NCBI GenBank assembly: GCA_948470905.1
Contig: CAOKQK010000029.1
Span: 1 to 37,763 of the forward strand
DNA length: 37,763 nt
Source of the DNA: an uncultured Lachnospiraceae bacterium
GTDB lineage: Bacteria > Bacillota > Clostridia > Lachnospirales > Lachnospiraceae
Direction of reading: 5' to 3'
Notes under the pieces: generated by a model
What the model was told of the DNA's origin: nothing
Database searches by the model: none
The model's input: the letters and a program-made list of their open reading frames with translations, nothing else
In this document: piece after piece, positions 1 to 8,175 of the stretch
How the letters are laid out: every line of letters begins with the position of its first letter
How positions within the stretch are numbered: the first letter of the stretch is position 1
Position numbers and translations under genes: made by a program

Positions 1-104
1 AAGCCAGGGCTAATGTTATAAATTTTTCGGGACATTTTCAAAAATGCTTGACACACAAATTTATGTTCATTCACAAATATTAAAAGTAAATATTAAAAGC
101 CGTC

Positions 105-132
105 AAAACAACCCTACTGCTACGGGGTTTTT
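105..132 (-). terminator. Possible rho-independent terminator of the first lipoprotein gene
   Basis: On the minus strand a short stem (AACCC pairing with GGGTT) is preceded by an A run and followed by GTTTTG. It overlaps the last codons and stop of the lipoprotein gene. The stem is short and the T run is interrupted, so this is only a plausible terminator. Confidence 0.4.
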
Positions 133-899
133 GATTGGACATTCGGCTGCACCGTATGTGAATCCAGCTCAAAACGTTCCCGAAGTGGATCCCAGACCAG
201 GATTGCTATCAGCTCAGCCGGAGGTATTGTTTCCTGCCCAAACACATTCGACAAGCCATACTCGCAGGTTACTGCCAGGCGATGGCCTGATGCCATGATT
301 TCATCCATATAACACCAGCCGTTTTGTATCCTTACTTCAAATTCATTTTCGTTTACTTCAAACGGCTCGAAATCCTTCTTGAAATAACGCACACAATCCG
401 CAATACCTGTGGGTAATGCCTCCCACCTGCCGTCCTGTACACTCCATAAAGAAATAGTTTGTCCCCGAGTCCCTTGGGATCCGCTCCCGCTTAAGCACAA
501 AATCCTGTTCTGTCCTTTCGCCGTCCGGGGACAGCCCAACATGACTTCATCATCTGAAAATTCTTTATACGCAATCACCTCCAAGGTATCTGCATTCAAA
601 ATAATTCCTGCCCTGCTGTCAAATCCCCCTATATGGGGCATCCCCTTGAACCAACAGTTCAGAAAAACCTCATTGGCGTCCTCCTGCGTAAAGGAGCCGG
701 GATGGATCTTATCTATGACAATCTCAAGCGTTCCATCCTCGATCATATAACTATCTTCATATTTTTCCATGACTGTCTCAACAGCCAGCTTATGGATTTT
801 CGCATACCACCCGTCTTCTGTCCCTGCTTTCTCCCCGCAACCGGACAACGCCAAAAAAGCCCACAATATAGCCAAAAACAAAATTGCTCTTTTTTTCAT
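120..899 (-). CDS. Hypothetical lipoprotein (259 aa)
   Basis: A predicted secreted, membrane-anchored lipoprotein of unknown function. The N terminus has basic residues, a hydrophobic segment and the lipobox LSGC at residues 18-21, so the mature protein should start at a lipidated cysteine. The rest is soluble, rich in aromatic and acidic residues, with no catalytic motif I recognise; regions such as GIILNADTLEVIAYKEF suggest a beta-rich fold. The start is supported by AAAGGAG just upstream of the ATG. It is transcribed toward the left edge, away from the decayed regulator fragment beside it, and no partner gene is visible. The reading frame and signal are clear; the function is not. Confidence 0.8.
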   Translation of the reverse strand: MKKRAILFLAILWAFLALSGCGEKAGTEDGWYAKIHKLAVETVMEKYEDSYMIEDGTLEIVIDKIHPGSFTQEDANEVFLNCWFKGMPHIGGFDSRAGIILNADTLEVIAYKEFSDDEVMLGCPRTAKGQNRILCLSGSGSQGTRGQTISLWSVQDGRWEALPTGIADCVRYFKKDFEPFEVNENEFEVRIQNGWCYMDEIMASGHRLAVTCEYGLSNVFGQETIPPAELIAILVWDPLRERFELDSHTVQPNVQSKTP

Positions 900-925
900 T
901 TTACTCCTTTCTATGCAATCAGGGA

Positions 926-1096
926 ATGCCCTTTTTTAAAGAGGATAAGCGCTGTTTTTGCCAGTGTAGACTTGGTGGCAATCTGACTTTTTCAGCGGAA
1001 TTTGGTGTTACCACCCGCACAATACGGAAAGATATTCAGGCTTTATCTCCGGGATATCCGATTTATCCAGTACAGATAAACGGCAATGATTACTGA
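926..1096 (+). pseudogene. Fragment of a DeoR/YafY-like HTH regulator
   Basis: A 56-codon open stretch contains SAEFGVTTRTIRKDIQALSP followed by YPIYPVQ and a degenerate glycine-rich turn before the stop. This matches the winged-helix start of HTH_11-type regulators, where the recognition helix RTIRKDIQ is followed by a YPIYT-type wing. The segment before the HTH (CFCQCRLGG) does not read as the usual first helix, and the frame there appears shifted. The effector domain is missing. I read it as a decayed remnant; a very small functional HTH protein is possible but less likely because the first helix is lost. Confidence 0.6.
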
Positions 1097-1209
1097 ATCC
1101 TTCCATGTTCCATTCAGCCGTCCGCAGACAGCCTGCTGCCGGAACACATACAATTAACATTCATTTACATAACTGCATAAAATATAAAAAACCCATTTCA
1201 GAGGTCTTT

Positions 1210-2046
1210 ATGTATTATGTCACCTCAGCTGACGGAGTCAAGATCGCCGTCTACGACTATAATCCCCAGGGAAAACAGACTGTTTTCCTCGTCCACGGAT
1301 GGCCGCTGTCCCATGAGATTTTTGAGTATCAGGTAAACCTGCTCACAGATCATGGTTATCGTGTGGTTGCAGTGGACCTGAGAGGTTTTGGCCGGTCAGA
1401 TACCCCTGCATGCGGATATACTTATGACCAGATGTCCGCCGACCTGTTCCAGGTCGTCAGGCAGCTGTGCCTTAAGAACTTTATTTTAGTTGGATTTTCA
1501 ATGGGCGGTGCAATCGCCTTAAGATATATGGATCGTTACAAAGGATCCGGCGTGTGCAGGCTGATCCTGCTCTCGGCGGCCGCTCCCTGTTTTGCAGCAA
1601 GCCCCGGGTTCCCCTATGGAAAGCCCCTTCCGGAGGTAAATGGCCTGATAAGCCTTGCCGGAACCGACAGGCCCAGGCTGTGCTTAGACTTCAGCAGGCA
1701 GCTTTTTGCCTGTCCCCATTCGGAGGCAGTGGTGGACTGGTTCCGTGGTATCGCCTTGTCAGCGTCGGGGATCGGTACGATAAAGTGCGCGGTCGCCCTG
1801 CGTGACGAAAATGTGCAGACGGACTTCCGCAGTGTCCACGTTCCCACGTATATCATTCACGGGGCAAAAGATGTGATCGTTTCCAATGAGCTTGCCAAAA
1901 TACAGCATGAGAATATCTGCGGCTCCAGGCTTATCACCCTGGCAGACAGCGGCCATGGAATCGTCTATGACCAGCTGGAAATATTCAATTCCGTATTCAT
2001 GGACTCCATTACCTCAGCTCCATCCTGCCACAGGGTCAATACCTGA
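1210..2046 (+). CDS. Alpha/beta hydrolase
   Basis: A 278-residue cytoplasmic alpha/beta-hydrolase fold enzyme, probably an esterase or non-haem haloperoxidase-like hydrolase. The oxyanion strand is LVHGWP (residues 27-32), the nucleophile elbow is GFSMGG with Ser97, and the likely acid and base are Asp221 (HGAKD) and His249 (DSGHG), completing the catalytic triad. The ATG at 1210 is chosen over the more upstream in-frame ATG because AGAGG lies about six bases before it and the family begins with a YVTSADGVKI-like strand. The last roughly 15 residues (SITSAPSCHRVNT) look like run-on sequence: they lie antisense to the 3' end of the ABC exporter gene. Substrate unknown. Confidence 0.88.
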   Translation: MYYVTSADGVKIAVYDYNPQGKQTVFLVHGWPLSHEIFEYQVNLLTDHGYRVVAVDLRGFGRSDTPACGYTYDQMSADLFQVVRQLCLKNFILVGFSMGGAIALRYMDRYKGSGVCRLILLSAAAPCFAASPGFPYGKPLPEVNGLISLAGTDRPRLCLDFSRQLFACPHSEAVVDWFRGIALSASGIGTIKCAVALRDENVQTDFRSVHVPTYIIHGAKDVIVSNELAKIQHENICGSRLITLADSGHGIVYDQLEIFNSVFMDSITSAPSCHRVNT

Positions 2047-3623
2047 TCATACTGCGCCCGGGCTCCAGACAGCAGACGGTGAGTTGCCGCAATCACCAGG
2101 CAGTCTTTCATTTCCAGCAGGCGGCTTTCAATCTCCCGGGCTGTCTGCTGGTCCAGATGCGCCGTAAATTCATCTAACAGCAGGATTTTCTTCTTCCCAA
2201 GCAGCACTCTCGCAAGGCTTATGCGCTGTTTCTCCCCGCCGGAGAAATTCTTCCCGTTTTCGCTGATCTCGGTATGTATGCCCTCCGGGAGGGAATCGAT
2301 CAGTCCTTTAAGCCCCGCCTGTTCCAGCGCCTTCTCCACCTCAGCTGCCGTGCATCCCTGGCGATACAGCGTAACATTATTATAAATAGTGTCATTGAAC
2401 AGGAAAGTGTCCTGGGACACCATGCCCGTCAGCTCCCTCAGGCAGTCTTTTTTCAAATCCCGCAGCTCCACGCCGTCCAGGAGTATGCTCCCGCTGTAAT
2501 CCATATAATCCCCTGCCAAAAGAGACAGCAGGGTACTTTTCCCGCTGCCGCTGCTCCCCACCAGCGCATAATGCCCTCCCGCCCGGAAATCAACGGAAAG
2601 ATTCCGAAAGACCTCTTTGCCATCAGGATACCGAAAAGACAAATTCTCCACCTGGATCCCTTTTTCCAGGGTAAACAGGGAGTCGGTGCCATCCTCCTTT
2701 TTTACGGCAAGCAGTGCAGAAAAACGCTCTTTCAGCGGTTTGGACGCGCCGAAATTCGCAACAATAGAAGGAACCTGTGTAATGGGTGACACGATATTAC
2801 CCACCAGGTGTCCATAGGCGATCACCATTCCCGCCGAGAACGCCCCCTCCAGCGCAAACCATGCCGCCAAAGCCATCACCAGGACAGTGGACAGAAGACC
2901 TGCGAACTGACCTGTATAAGCGCAAAATATCTGGCAGTTTGTATTTCGCCTTTTGGCAGACTCCACATCTGCATTTGCCCTGTCATGCTTTTTCAGGATA
3001 TTGTCAAGAATTCCCGAAGATCGGATCAGCCGGAAGCCTCCGAAGTCATCCTGAAGCTCCGCCATGTATTTCGCCGATCTGTCCGCAAATCTGTCTGTGC
3101 TCCTCTTAAGCGGCTCTGTCGTCAGCCTGGTGACACCCATGGTCAGAAACGCCAGGATCAGCATCAGCACCAGCATCACCGGCTCCACAGCGATGCAGAT
3201 GACAGCCGCCGTCCCAAAGGACACCAGGCACTCCATTGTCTCTATGATATTCCCAAAATACACGGATTCAAACAGGTTCAGATTGTTGCTAAGCGTGTTG
3301 ACAAACTGGGCACTGTTCTGGGCATCAAATTCCGCGACCCTTTGATTCATAATGCAGGAAAACAGCTCGCTTTTTAAGCAAAGCCTGGCATGTGCCAGGA
3401 TGAATGCTTTGATATAACGATACATCGCCTGTAACACCACACTCATGACCACATAGAACACACTTCCCCACAGGGCAGCCGCCAGTTCCTCTTTCCCTTT
3501 TCCCACACAGTCGACCAGCGCGCTCATGACCAGCGCGAACAGAGACCCTGTGACGCAGGACACCACCAGCATCACAAGCCCCAACAGACAAAGCAGCTTC
3601 TTTTTCATCATGTAACGGTACAT
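1965..3623 (-). CDS. ABC exporter, fused membrane and ATPase domains
   Basis: A 552-residue half-transporter that should work as a dimer in the cytoplasmic membrane. Residues about 10-300 carry the hydrophobic type-1 exporter membrane domain. The ATPase domain follows with Walker A GSSGSGKST (356-364), Q-loop Gln404, signature FSGGEKQ (460-466), Walker B ILLLDEF (480-486) and H-loop His515. The start is set by AGGAGGGG six bases upstream. A single half-transporter gene suggests a homodimer, with drug, lipid or peptide export as possible roles; the substrate cannot be read from sequence. The XRE-type regulator upstream on the same strand, 94 bp away, is a plausible controller. The last residues (SMNTELNISSWS) overlap the hydrolase gene by 82 bp. 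Confidence 0.9.
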   Translation of the reverse strand: MYRYMMKKKLLCLLGLVMLVVSCVTGSLFALVMSALVDCVGKGKEELAAALWGSVFYVVMSVVLQAMYRYIKAFILAHARLCLKSELFSCIMNQRVAEFDAQNSAQFVNTLSNNLNLFESVYFGNIIETMECLVSFGTAAVICIAVEPVMLVLMLILAFLTMGVTRLTTEPLKRSTDRFADRSAKYMAELQDDFGGFRLIRSSGILDNILKKHDRANADVESAKRRNTNCQIFCAYTGQFAGLLSTVLVMALAAWFALEGAFSAGMVIAYGHLVGNIVSPITQVPSIVANFGASKPLKERFSALLAVKKEDGTDSLFTLEKGIQVENLSFRYPDGKEVFRNLSVDFRAGGHYALVGSSGSGKSTLLSLLAGDYMDYSGSILLDGVELRDLKKDCLRELTGMVSQDTFLFNDTIYNNVTLYRQGCTAAEVEKALEQAGLKGLIDSLPEGIHTEISENGKNFSGGEKQRISLARVLLGKKKILLLDEFTAHLDQQTAREIESRLLEMKDCLVIAATHRLLSGARAQYDQVLTLWQDGAEVMESMNTELNISSWS

Positions 3624-3717
3624 AACGTCCCCTCCTGATCATTATTTCGGTTACATGATAGGGCTTCTTCTGTCTTCCCGCAAGCAACGCACCGTTGCAA
3701 AAAATACAATGTCCCCC

Positions 3718-4665
3718 TTAAAGCTGCTCAATGGCATGCCTGTTGTGCTCATACCAATAGGAGTTGACCGCCAGTTCTTTCAGCAGGGACCTCAGCTGCT
3801 CTTTTGCTTCCATGCCTTTCTGATCCATGCCTTTTTCCTTATACAGCACAGCCAGGTTCCACAGCAGTTCGTACCTGTCGTCAGCAGTGCCGTACTTCAT
3901 GACAGCCTCCCCGCAGCTTTCTGTCAGTTCAAGGTCCTTAAGCTGCCTCGCGGCAGAGGCGCATTGCACCCACAGCTTTACATTCCCCTCCGAGGCTGGC
4001 CGCATCAGCGCTGCCACATCCCTGTCCGTATGATACAAGTCCAGTAGCTTCTCATAATTCTGCACCAGACTCAGCATCTCAAAATAAACCTGAAGCGTGT
4101 CCACACCGGGGGCTTCCCGGAAAGCCGCTTCACATTCCAGCAGATCCCGGCGGCTGTAGCCCAGCATGGACCGCAGCTGGAGCCGCTGCAGCCTGTAAGG
4201 CATTTTCTGAGTCCTCTGTATCAGGCTTTCCGCAATTTCCAGAGCCCTCTTGGCGGATTCCCAGCTCTGCTGCAGCAGCAAATGCATCTGCAGACCCTCC
4301 AGCTCTATTCTTTCCAGTTCCAGCCCTTCCCTGTCCCCCATCTCCCTGTCCAGAGACGCATCGATGGTCTGTATCTGTGATTTCAGGCATTCTTCCGCTT
4401 CCTGAAAAGACTTGTCATCCCGCAGAACGGAATATTTCATCACCACGTCCCAGGCGTGTGCCAGGGAGGATACCCCGAACAGATCATCGATGCTCACACC
4501 GAAAAAAGCCGCGATCCCGGGCAGCAGAGATATCTCCGGCGTCCCGTTGCCCACCTCCCATTTGGAGATTGTCTGGGGCACAAGGTGCAGATGCTCCGCC
4601 AGCTGTGTCTGCGTGATATTCCTTTCTCTCCTGAGCATGGCGATTTTTTCGCCGATCGTCATCAT
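3718..4665 (-). CDS. XRE-family regulator with a helical-repeat C-terminal domain
   Basis: A 315-residue protein starting with a Cro/C1-type helix-turn-helix (residues about 4-60; TQTQLAEHLHLVPQTISKWE spans helices 2-3). The long C-terminal part (about 75-310) is built of amphipathic helices with TPR-like spacing, such as YELLWNLAVLYKEKGMDQKG. This architecture is common in Firmicute regulators that sense peptides or protein partners through the helical array, although it lacks obvious Rap/PlcR hallmarks. It lies between recQ and the ABC exporter on the same strand. Two adjacent ATGs (4665 and 4662) follow a GGCAGGGTAGGGAA purine stretch, so the exact start is uncertain by one codon. Control of the downstream exporter is inferred from position. 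Confidence 0.85.
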   Translation of the reverse strand: MMTIGEKIAMLRRERNITQTQLAEHLHLVPQTISKWEVGNGTPEISLLPGIAAFFGVSIDDLFGVSSLAHAWDVVMKYSVLRDDKSFQEAEECLKSQIQTIDASLDREMGDREGLELERIELEGLQMHLLLQQSWESAKRALEIAESLIQRTQKMPYRLQRLQLRSMLGYSRRDLLECEAAFREAPGVDTLQVYFEMLSLVQNYEKLLDLYHTDRDVAALMRPASEGNVKLWVQCASAARQLKDLELTESCGEAVMKYGTADDRYELLWNLAVLYKEKGMDQKGMEAKEQLRSLLKELAVNSYWYEHNRHAIEQL

Positions 4666-4751
4666 TTCCCTACCCTGCCTGTCTCATGAATCATGAATCT
4701 TTGTCCAAATTACAGCAAATCCGTCTGCAATTATCAATCCTGCTTCGCCAT

Positions 4752-6320
4752 TCAAATCCTGCTTTGCCCCTCCAGTGCCTCCAGGAATTTTTCTCCATAC
4801 CTCTCATATTTCAGCTCGCCCACACCGGATACCAGAAGCATCTTCTCCTTTGTGTCCGGCATCTTTATGCACATGTCCATAAGGGTCTTGTCCGAGAAAA
4901 CCACATAGGGCGGCACAGCTTCCGCCCTGGCGATCTGCAGCCGCAGCGCCCGCAGAGCTTCAAAGCATTCTTTCTGGCGTTCGTTCAGGCTGTCTGTAGG
5001 CCGCTTTCCGCCCGCTTTTTTGTGGCTGTAGGTGGCCACCAGGTCTTCCTGGGGACCGGGAGCGAATGCAGGCTCCAGCGGCACTCTCTCCGGCTCTGAC
5101 TTTTGTACGCAGCTGGAACAGTTCCCGCAGTCCTGCGTGCCCCACTCCCCGAAATAGCGCAGAATATAGCTGCGCAGGCATTTCCTGGTGGTGCTGTAGA
5201 AAGTCATCAACTTTAATTTCTCCTCATCCCGCCTGCGGATCTCCTCCAGCTCCTCCACAGTGAAATCCTCCGTGTTCTGCTCCTTATTCTGGATAAGATA
5301 ACGGTTGATCATCACATCCTGGGGAGAATACAGCAGGATACACTCCGCCTCCTCCCCGTCACGTCCCGCGCGCCCCGCTTCCTGATAATAGTTTTCCATG
5401 CTCTGAGGCATATTGTAATGCAGCACATAGCGCACATTGGACTTGTCGATCCCCATGCCAAAAGCGTTAGTCGCCACCACGATGGACTTCCTGTCATAGA
5501 TAAAATCGTCCTGGTTGCGCCTTCTCTCATCGGGCGAAAGTCCCGCATGGTACTTTGTCACCGGCATCTCGTTCTCCCACAAAAGCCCGTAGACCTTTTC
5601 CACATTCTTGCGCGTGGCACAGTAGACGATGCCGCTCTCCCCGCTGTGTGCCTTTACATACTGCAGCAGATACGCGTCTTTCTGTTTTACCTTCTCCACT
5701 CCGAAATAAAGATTCTTCCTGTCATAGCCCGTGACCAGCACCTGGGGCCTCTCAAGCTCCAGCGTGCTCATAATATCGTTCCTGACCGCCTCCGTTGCCG
5801 TTGCCGTAAAAGCGCTGAGCACCGGCCTCTCAGGAAACCCCTTTACAAACTGTACGATCTTCAGATAGCTGGGCCGAAAATCCTGCCCCCACTGGGAGAT
5901 GCAGTGCGCCTCGTCCACCGCCACCATGCTGATATCCACACTGTGGGCAAAATGCTGAAAGCCATAGGTCTCCAGGCGCTCCGGAGCCACGTAGACGATC
6001 TTGTACTGGCCGCGCTCCGCAAGCTGCAGCGCCTTGCTTATCTGATTTTCCGTGAGGGAGCTGTTTATGTACGCGGCGTGGACGCCCGCCTGATTCAGGG
6101 TCTGCACCTGATCCTTCATCAGGGAGATCAACGGGGATATGACCAGAGTGATCCCGGGCAGCATCAGCGCCGGCACCTGGTAACAGACGGACTTTCCCGC
6201 CCCCGTGGGCATGATCCCCAGCACATCCCTGCCGCTTAATATGCTGTCGATCAAAAGTTCCTGCCCTTCCCGAAAGGAATCATAGCCGAAAAATTTCTTT
6301 AAAGTTGCAAATTTATCCAT
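4752..6320 (-). CDS. recQ: RecQ-family DNA helicase, short form
   Basis: A 3'-5' DNA helicase of the RecQ family, acting in recombination and fork repair. Visible motifs are the Q-motif-like FGYDSFREGQ (11-20), Walker A MPTGAGKS (37-44), DEAH (136-139), SAFTATAT (169-176) and QEAGRAGRDG (313-322). A zinc-binding set follows at Cys381, Cys398, Cys401 and Cys404, then an HRDC domain (about 443-518). At 522 aa it is shorter than classical RecQ (about 600) because only about 40 residues separate the zinc module from HRDC, too few for the usual winged helix. The start at MDKFATLKKF is preferred: a GAAGG lies about 10 bases upstream, while the ATGs 21 and 24 bases further upstream have no ribosome site. 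Confidence 0.93.
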   Translation of the reverse strand: MDKFATLKKFFGYDSFREGQELLIDSILSGRDVLGIMPTGAGKSVCYQVPALMLPGITLVISPLISLMKDQVQTLNQAGVHAAYINSSLTENQISKALQLAERGQYKIVYVAPERLETYGFQHFAHSVDISMVAVDEAHCISQWGQDFRPSYLKIVQFVKGFPERPVLSAFTATATEAVRNDIMSTLELERPQVLVTGYDRKNLYFGVEKVKQKDAYLLQYVKAHSGESGIVYCATRKNVEKVYGLLWENEMPVTKYHAGLSPDERRRNQDDFIYDRKSIVVATNAFGMGIDKSNVRYVLHYNMPQSMENYYQEAGRAGRDGEEAECILLYSPQDVMINRYLIQNKEQNTEDFTVEELEEIRRRDEEKLKLMTFYSTTRKCLRSYILRYFGEWGTQDCGNCSSCVQKSEPERVPLEPAFAPGPQEDLVATYSHKKAGGKRPTDSLNERQKECFEALRALRLQIARAEAVPPYVVFSDKTLMDMCIKMPDTKEKMLLVSGVGELKYERYGEKFLEALEGQSRI

Positions 6321-6362
6321 TATGTAAAAACCTTCTTGCATCATTTTATACTATTAAAAATA

Positions 6363-6391
6363 ATTATATCGAAATCAGGAATTTAAATCAA
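6363..6391 (-). promoter_or_regulatory. Promoter of recQ
   Basis: On the minus strand TTGATT (6391-6386) is followed by a 17-base spacer and a perfect TATAAT (6368-6363), about 43 bases before the recQ start codon. It overlaps the predicted promoter of the divergent small XRE gene. Confidence 0.7.
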
Positions 6392-6410
6392 GTGCGAATT
6401 ATTGTATACT
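6382..6410 (+). promoter_or_regulatory. Possible promoter of the small XRE regulator gene
   Basis: TTTAAA (6382-6387), a 17-base spacer and TATACT (6405-6410) lie 45 bases before the XRE start. The -35 box is weak. Because it overlaps the recQ promoter on the opposite strand, the XRE protein could influence both genes; that is inference. Confidence 0.45.
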
Positions 6411-6454
6411 AATATATATTTTTATCTTTTATCTTTTTTTACGGAGGATTGAGT

Positions 6455-6778
6455 ATGAGTAATATCGAATTTGACAATCTTGGGGCACAGGTAAAGGAGC
6501 TTCGCATCCAGATGAAACTGACCCAGGCAGAAGTGGCGGAAGCGCTGAATGTGACTCCCGGCTATATCAGCAACGTTGAGAACAACAGAACCGCCATGTC
6601 TCTCCGCGTATTGATCTATTACGCCAAACTGATGAACATCTCCCTGGACTCTCTGATCGGACGTATCGAGCCGGAATACCGCAAAAACGCACTGGACAAT
6701 GAGCTTCTGGAGCTGAGCTCCAAGCTGAGTGACGATCAGAAAAAGAAACTGATCAAGACCATTAAGCTCTGGATGTAA
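6455..6778 (+). CDS. Small XRE-family transcriptional regulator
   Basis: A 107-residue DNA-binding protein made almost entirely of a Cro/C1-type helix-turn-helix: LGAQVKELRIQMKLTQAEVA then VTPGYISNVENNRTAMS (residues about 8-62), followed by a short charged helical tail (LSSKLSDDQKKKLIKTIKLW) that probably dimerises. The ribosome site ACGGAGG at 6441-6447 decides the start: it is 7 bases from the ATG at 6455 but only 1 base from an in-frame TTG at 6449, so ATG is used. It is divergent from recQ and upstream of the dihydrouridine synthase gene. No phage genes are nearby, so it reads as a housekeeping-type small regulator, probably autoregulated. Confidence 0.88.
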   Translation: MSNIEFDNLGAQVKELRIQMKLTQAEVAEALNVTPGYISNVENNRTAMSLRVLIYYAKLMNISLDSLIGRIEPEYRKNALDNELLELSSKLSDDQKKKLIKTIKLWM

Positions 6779-6856
6779 TTTCCCATCTCGGGGGTTTCCG
6801 CATTGTTTTTTGGCATAATTCCAAATCATTAAAATAAACAAGGGGACAGGCTTTTC

Positions 6857-7885
6857 ATGAACCGCGAACCGAACCACAGGCTAAAATATTATCTTGCACC
6901 CCTGGAGGGGCTGACTACATATGTCTTTCGCAGGGCATACCACAAATATTTTGGCGGTATCGACAAATATTTCACTCCTTTTATCACAGGCCGGGGCTTA
7001 AGCAGCCGCGGGCAAAATGAGATCCTTCCGGAGCACAACGCCGGCATGAGGCTTGTCCCCCAGATCCTTACCAACCGCGCCGACGAATTCCTGGAGCTTG
7101 CGGGACAGATTACCGATTACGGTTATGACACTGTGAATTTAAATCTCGGCTGTCCCTCCGGCACAGTCACCGCGAAAAAACGCGGCGCAGGCTTCCTTGA
7201 ATTTCCTGATGAGTTAAAGAGGTTTTTAGATGAAATCTATGCCAAATGTCCAATTAAAGTCTCCATTAAGACAAGGATCGGAATCAGCGACATCAGTGAA
7301 TGGGAGCGGCTCTTACAGGTCTATGCGGAATTTCCCATGGGTGAGCTGATCATCCACCCGCGCCTGCAGAGAGAGTTCTATAAGGGGCAGCCACACAGAG
7401 ACGCCTTCCGCCGCGCGCAGGAGTCGATTTCTGTCCCCCTCTGCTACAATGGAGATATCACATCCCACGAAAGCCTGTCCACATTGTTGGAAGAACTGCC
7501 TTCTGTCGATACCGTTATGATCGGCAGGGGTATTTTGCAGCGCCCATATCTTCCCGCCCTGTTTAAGGGGGATATCCAAACCGACAGCACCGAAAATATA
7601 TTGCCTTCCCTGCGGGCTTTTCATGACGAGCTTCTGGAGGGTTATCAGGCCATCATGTCCGGCGACCTGCCCACCCTGCACAAGATGAAGGATTTCTGGG
7701 CATTTTTCAGCTGCGGCTTTGAATCCCCTGAAAAGTACCTGAAAAAAATCCGCAAGGCAAATAAAATCACTGATTACAAAATCGCCGTGAACGATCTGTT
7801 CCAAGCCTGCCCGGTCACTTTTTCTGGCTGTACCGGATGCCGCAGTTGTTGCACTCCGAAAGAAAAGACGCCCCCTCCTCCCTGA
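6857..7885 (+). CDS. dus: tRNA-dihydrouridine synthase
   Basis: An FMN- and NADPH-dependent enzyme reducing uridines in the tRNA D-loop; cytoplasmic. The N terminus reads YYLAPLEGLTTYVFRRAYHK, the Dus barrel start. The catalytic cysteine is Cys99 in NLGCPSG, followed by AKKRGAGFL. The flavin-binding strands CYNGDITS and VMIGRGIL are clear. Length (342 aa) fits the family. AGGGG lies upstream of the ATG. The last roughly 24 residues are unusual: a cysteine-rich tail (GCTGCRSCC) ending in TPPPP, made from DNA that antisense-encodes the end of the zinc-ribbon gene. This run-on tail is probably not a real metal site. Confidence 0.93.
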   Translation: MNREPNHRLKYYLAPLEGLTTYVFRRAYHKYFGGIDKYFTPFITGRGLSSRGQNEILPEHNAGMRLVPQILTNRADEFLELAGQITDYGYDTVNLNLGCPSGTVTAKKRGAGFLEFPDELKRFLDEIYAKCPIKVSIKTRIGISDISEWERLLQVYAEFPMGELIIHPRLQREFYKGQPHRDAFRRAQESISVPLCYNGDITSHESLSTLLEELPSVDTVMIGRGILQRPYLPALFKGDIQTDSTENILPSLRAFHDELLEGYQAIMSGDLPTLHKMKDFWAFFSCGFESPEKYLKKIRKANKITDYKIAVNDLFQACPVTFSGCTGCRSCCTPKEKTPPPP

Positions 7886-8051
7886 CAGCCAAAAGCTTGC
7901 CGCAGCTGGAGCAGCTTCTGATCCTGATCTGAGCCCCCCGCTCCGTGCCTTGTTCCAATTCCTGCCCGGGAAGCCCGTCAGCCTGCCCCTCCGCCCCAAA
8001 CATGCTCAACTGCCCGTCCTCCTCATAATTGTCATACAATTTTATGCCCAT
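7815..8051 (-). CDS. Small zinc-ribbon protein
   Basis: A 78-residue protein with two CxxC knuckles (CSSCG and CNNCG) about 20 residues apart, the classical zinc-ribbon pattern, preceded by an acidic, Gln/Glu-rich N-terminal half (NYEEDGQLSMFGAEGQ). Similar small ribbons are often annotated as hypothetical or as zinc-ribbon domain proteins; no function can be assigned. The start MGIKLYDNYE is chosen because GAGGA lies 8 bases before it; a longer frame back to 8108 has no ribosome site and poor sequence. Its 3' end overlaps the convergent dihydrouridine synthase gene by 71 bp. Confidence 0.75.
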   Translation of the reverse strand: MGIKLYDNYEEDGQLSMFGAEGQADGLPGQELEQGTERGAQIRIRSCSSCGKLLAVREEGASFLSECNNCGIRYSQKK

Positions 8052-8175
8052 ATGATCTTTCCTCGCGAATATCCTTTGTATACACGCAAATCTGTTATTG
8101 CTCCACACCCGTTTTCTTCGTCAGGCTGTCCTGTCTATGAGACTCAAAGAACTGTCCTCTGCCTCTTTGTCCCCA

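Noticed and set aside
5418-6239. 273-codon plus-strand open frame opposite recQ
   Set aside because: Shadow of the conserved RecQ helicase motifs on the other strand; no family resemblance.
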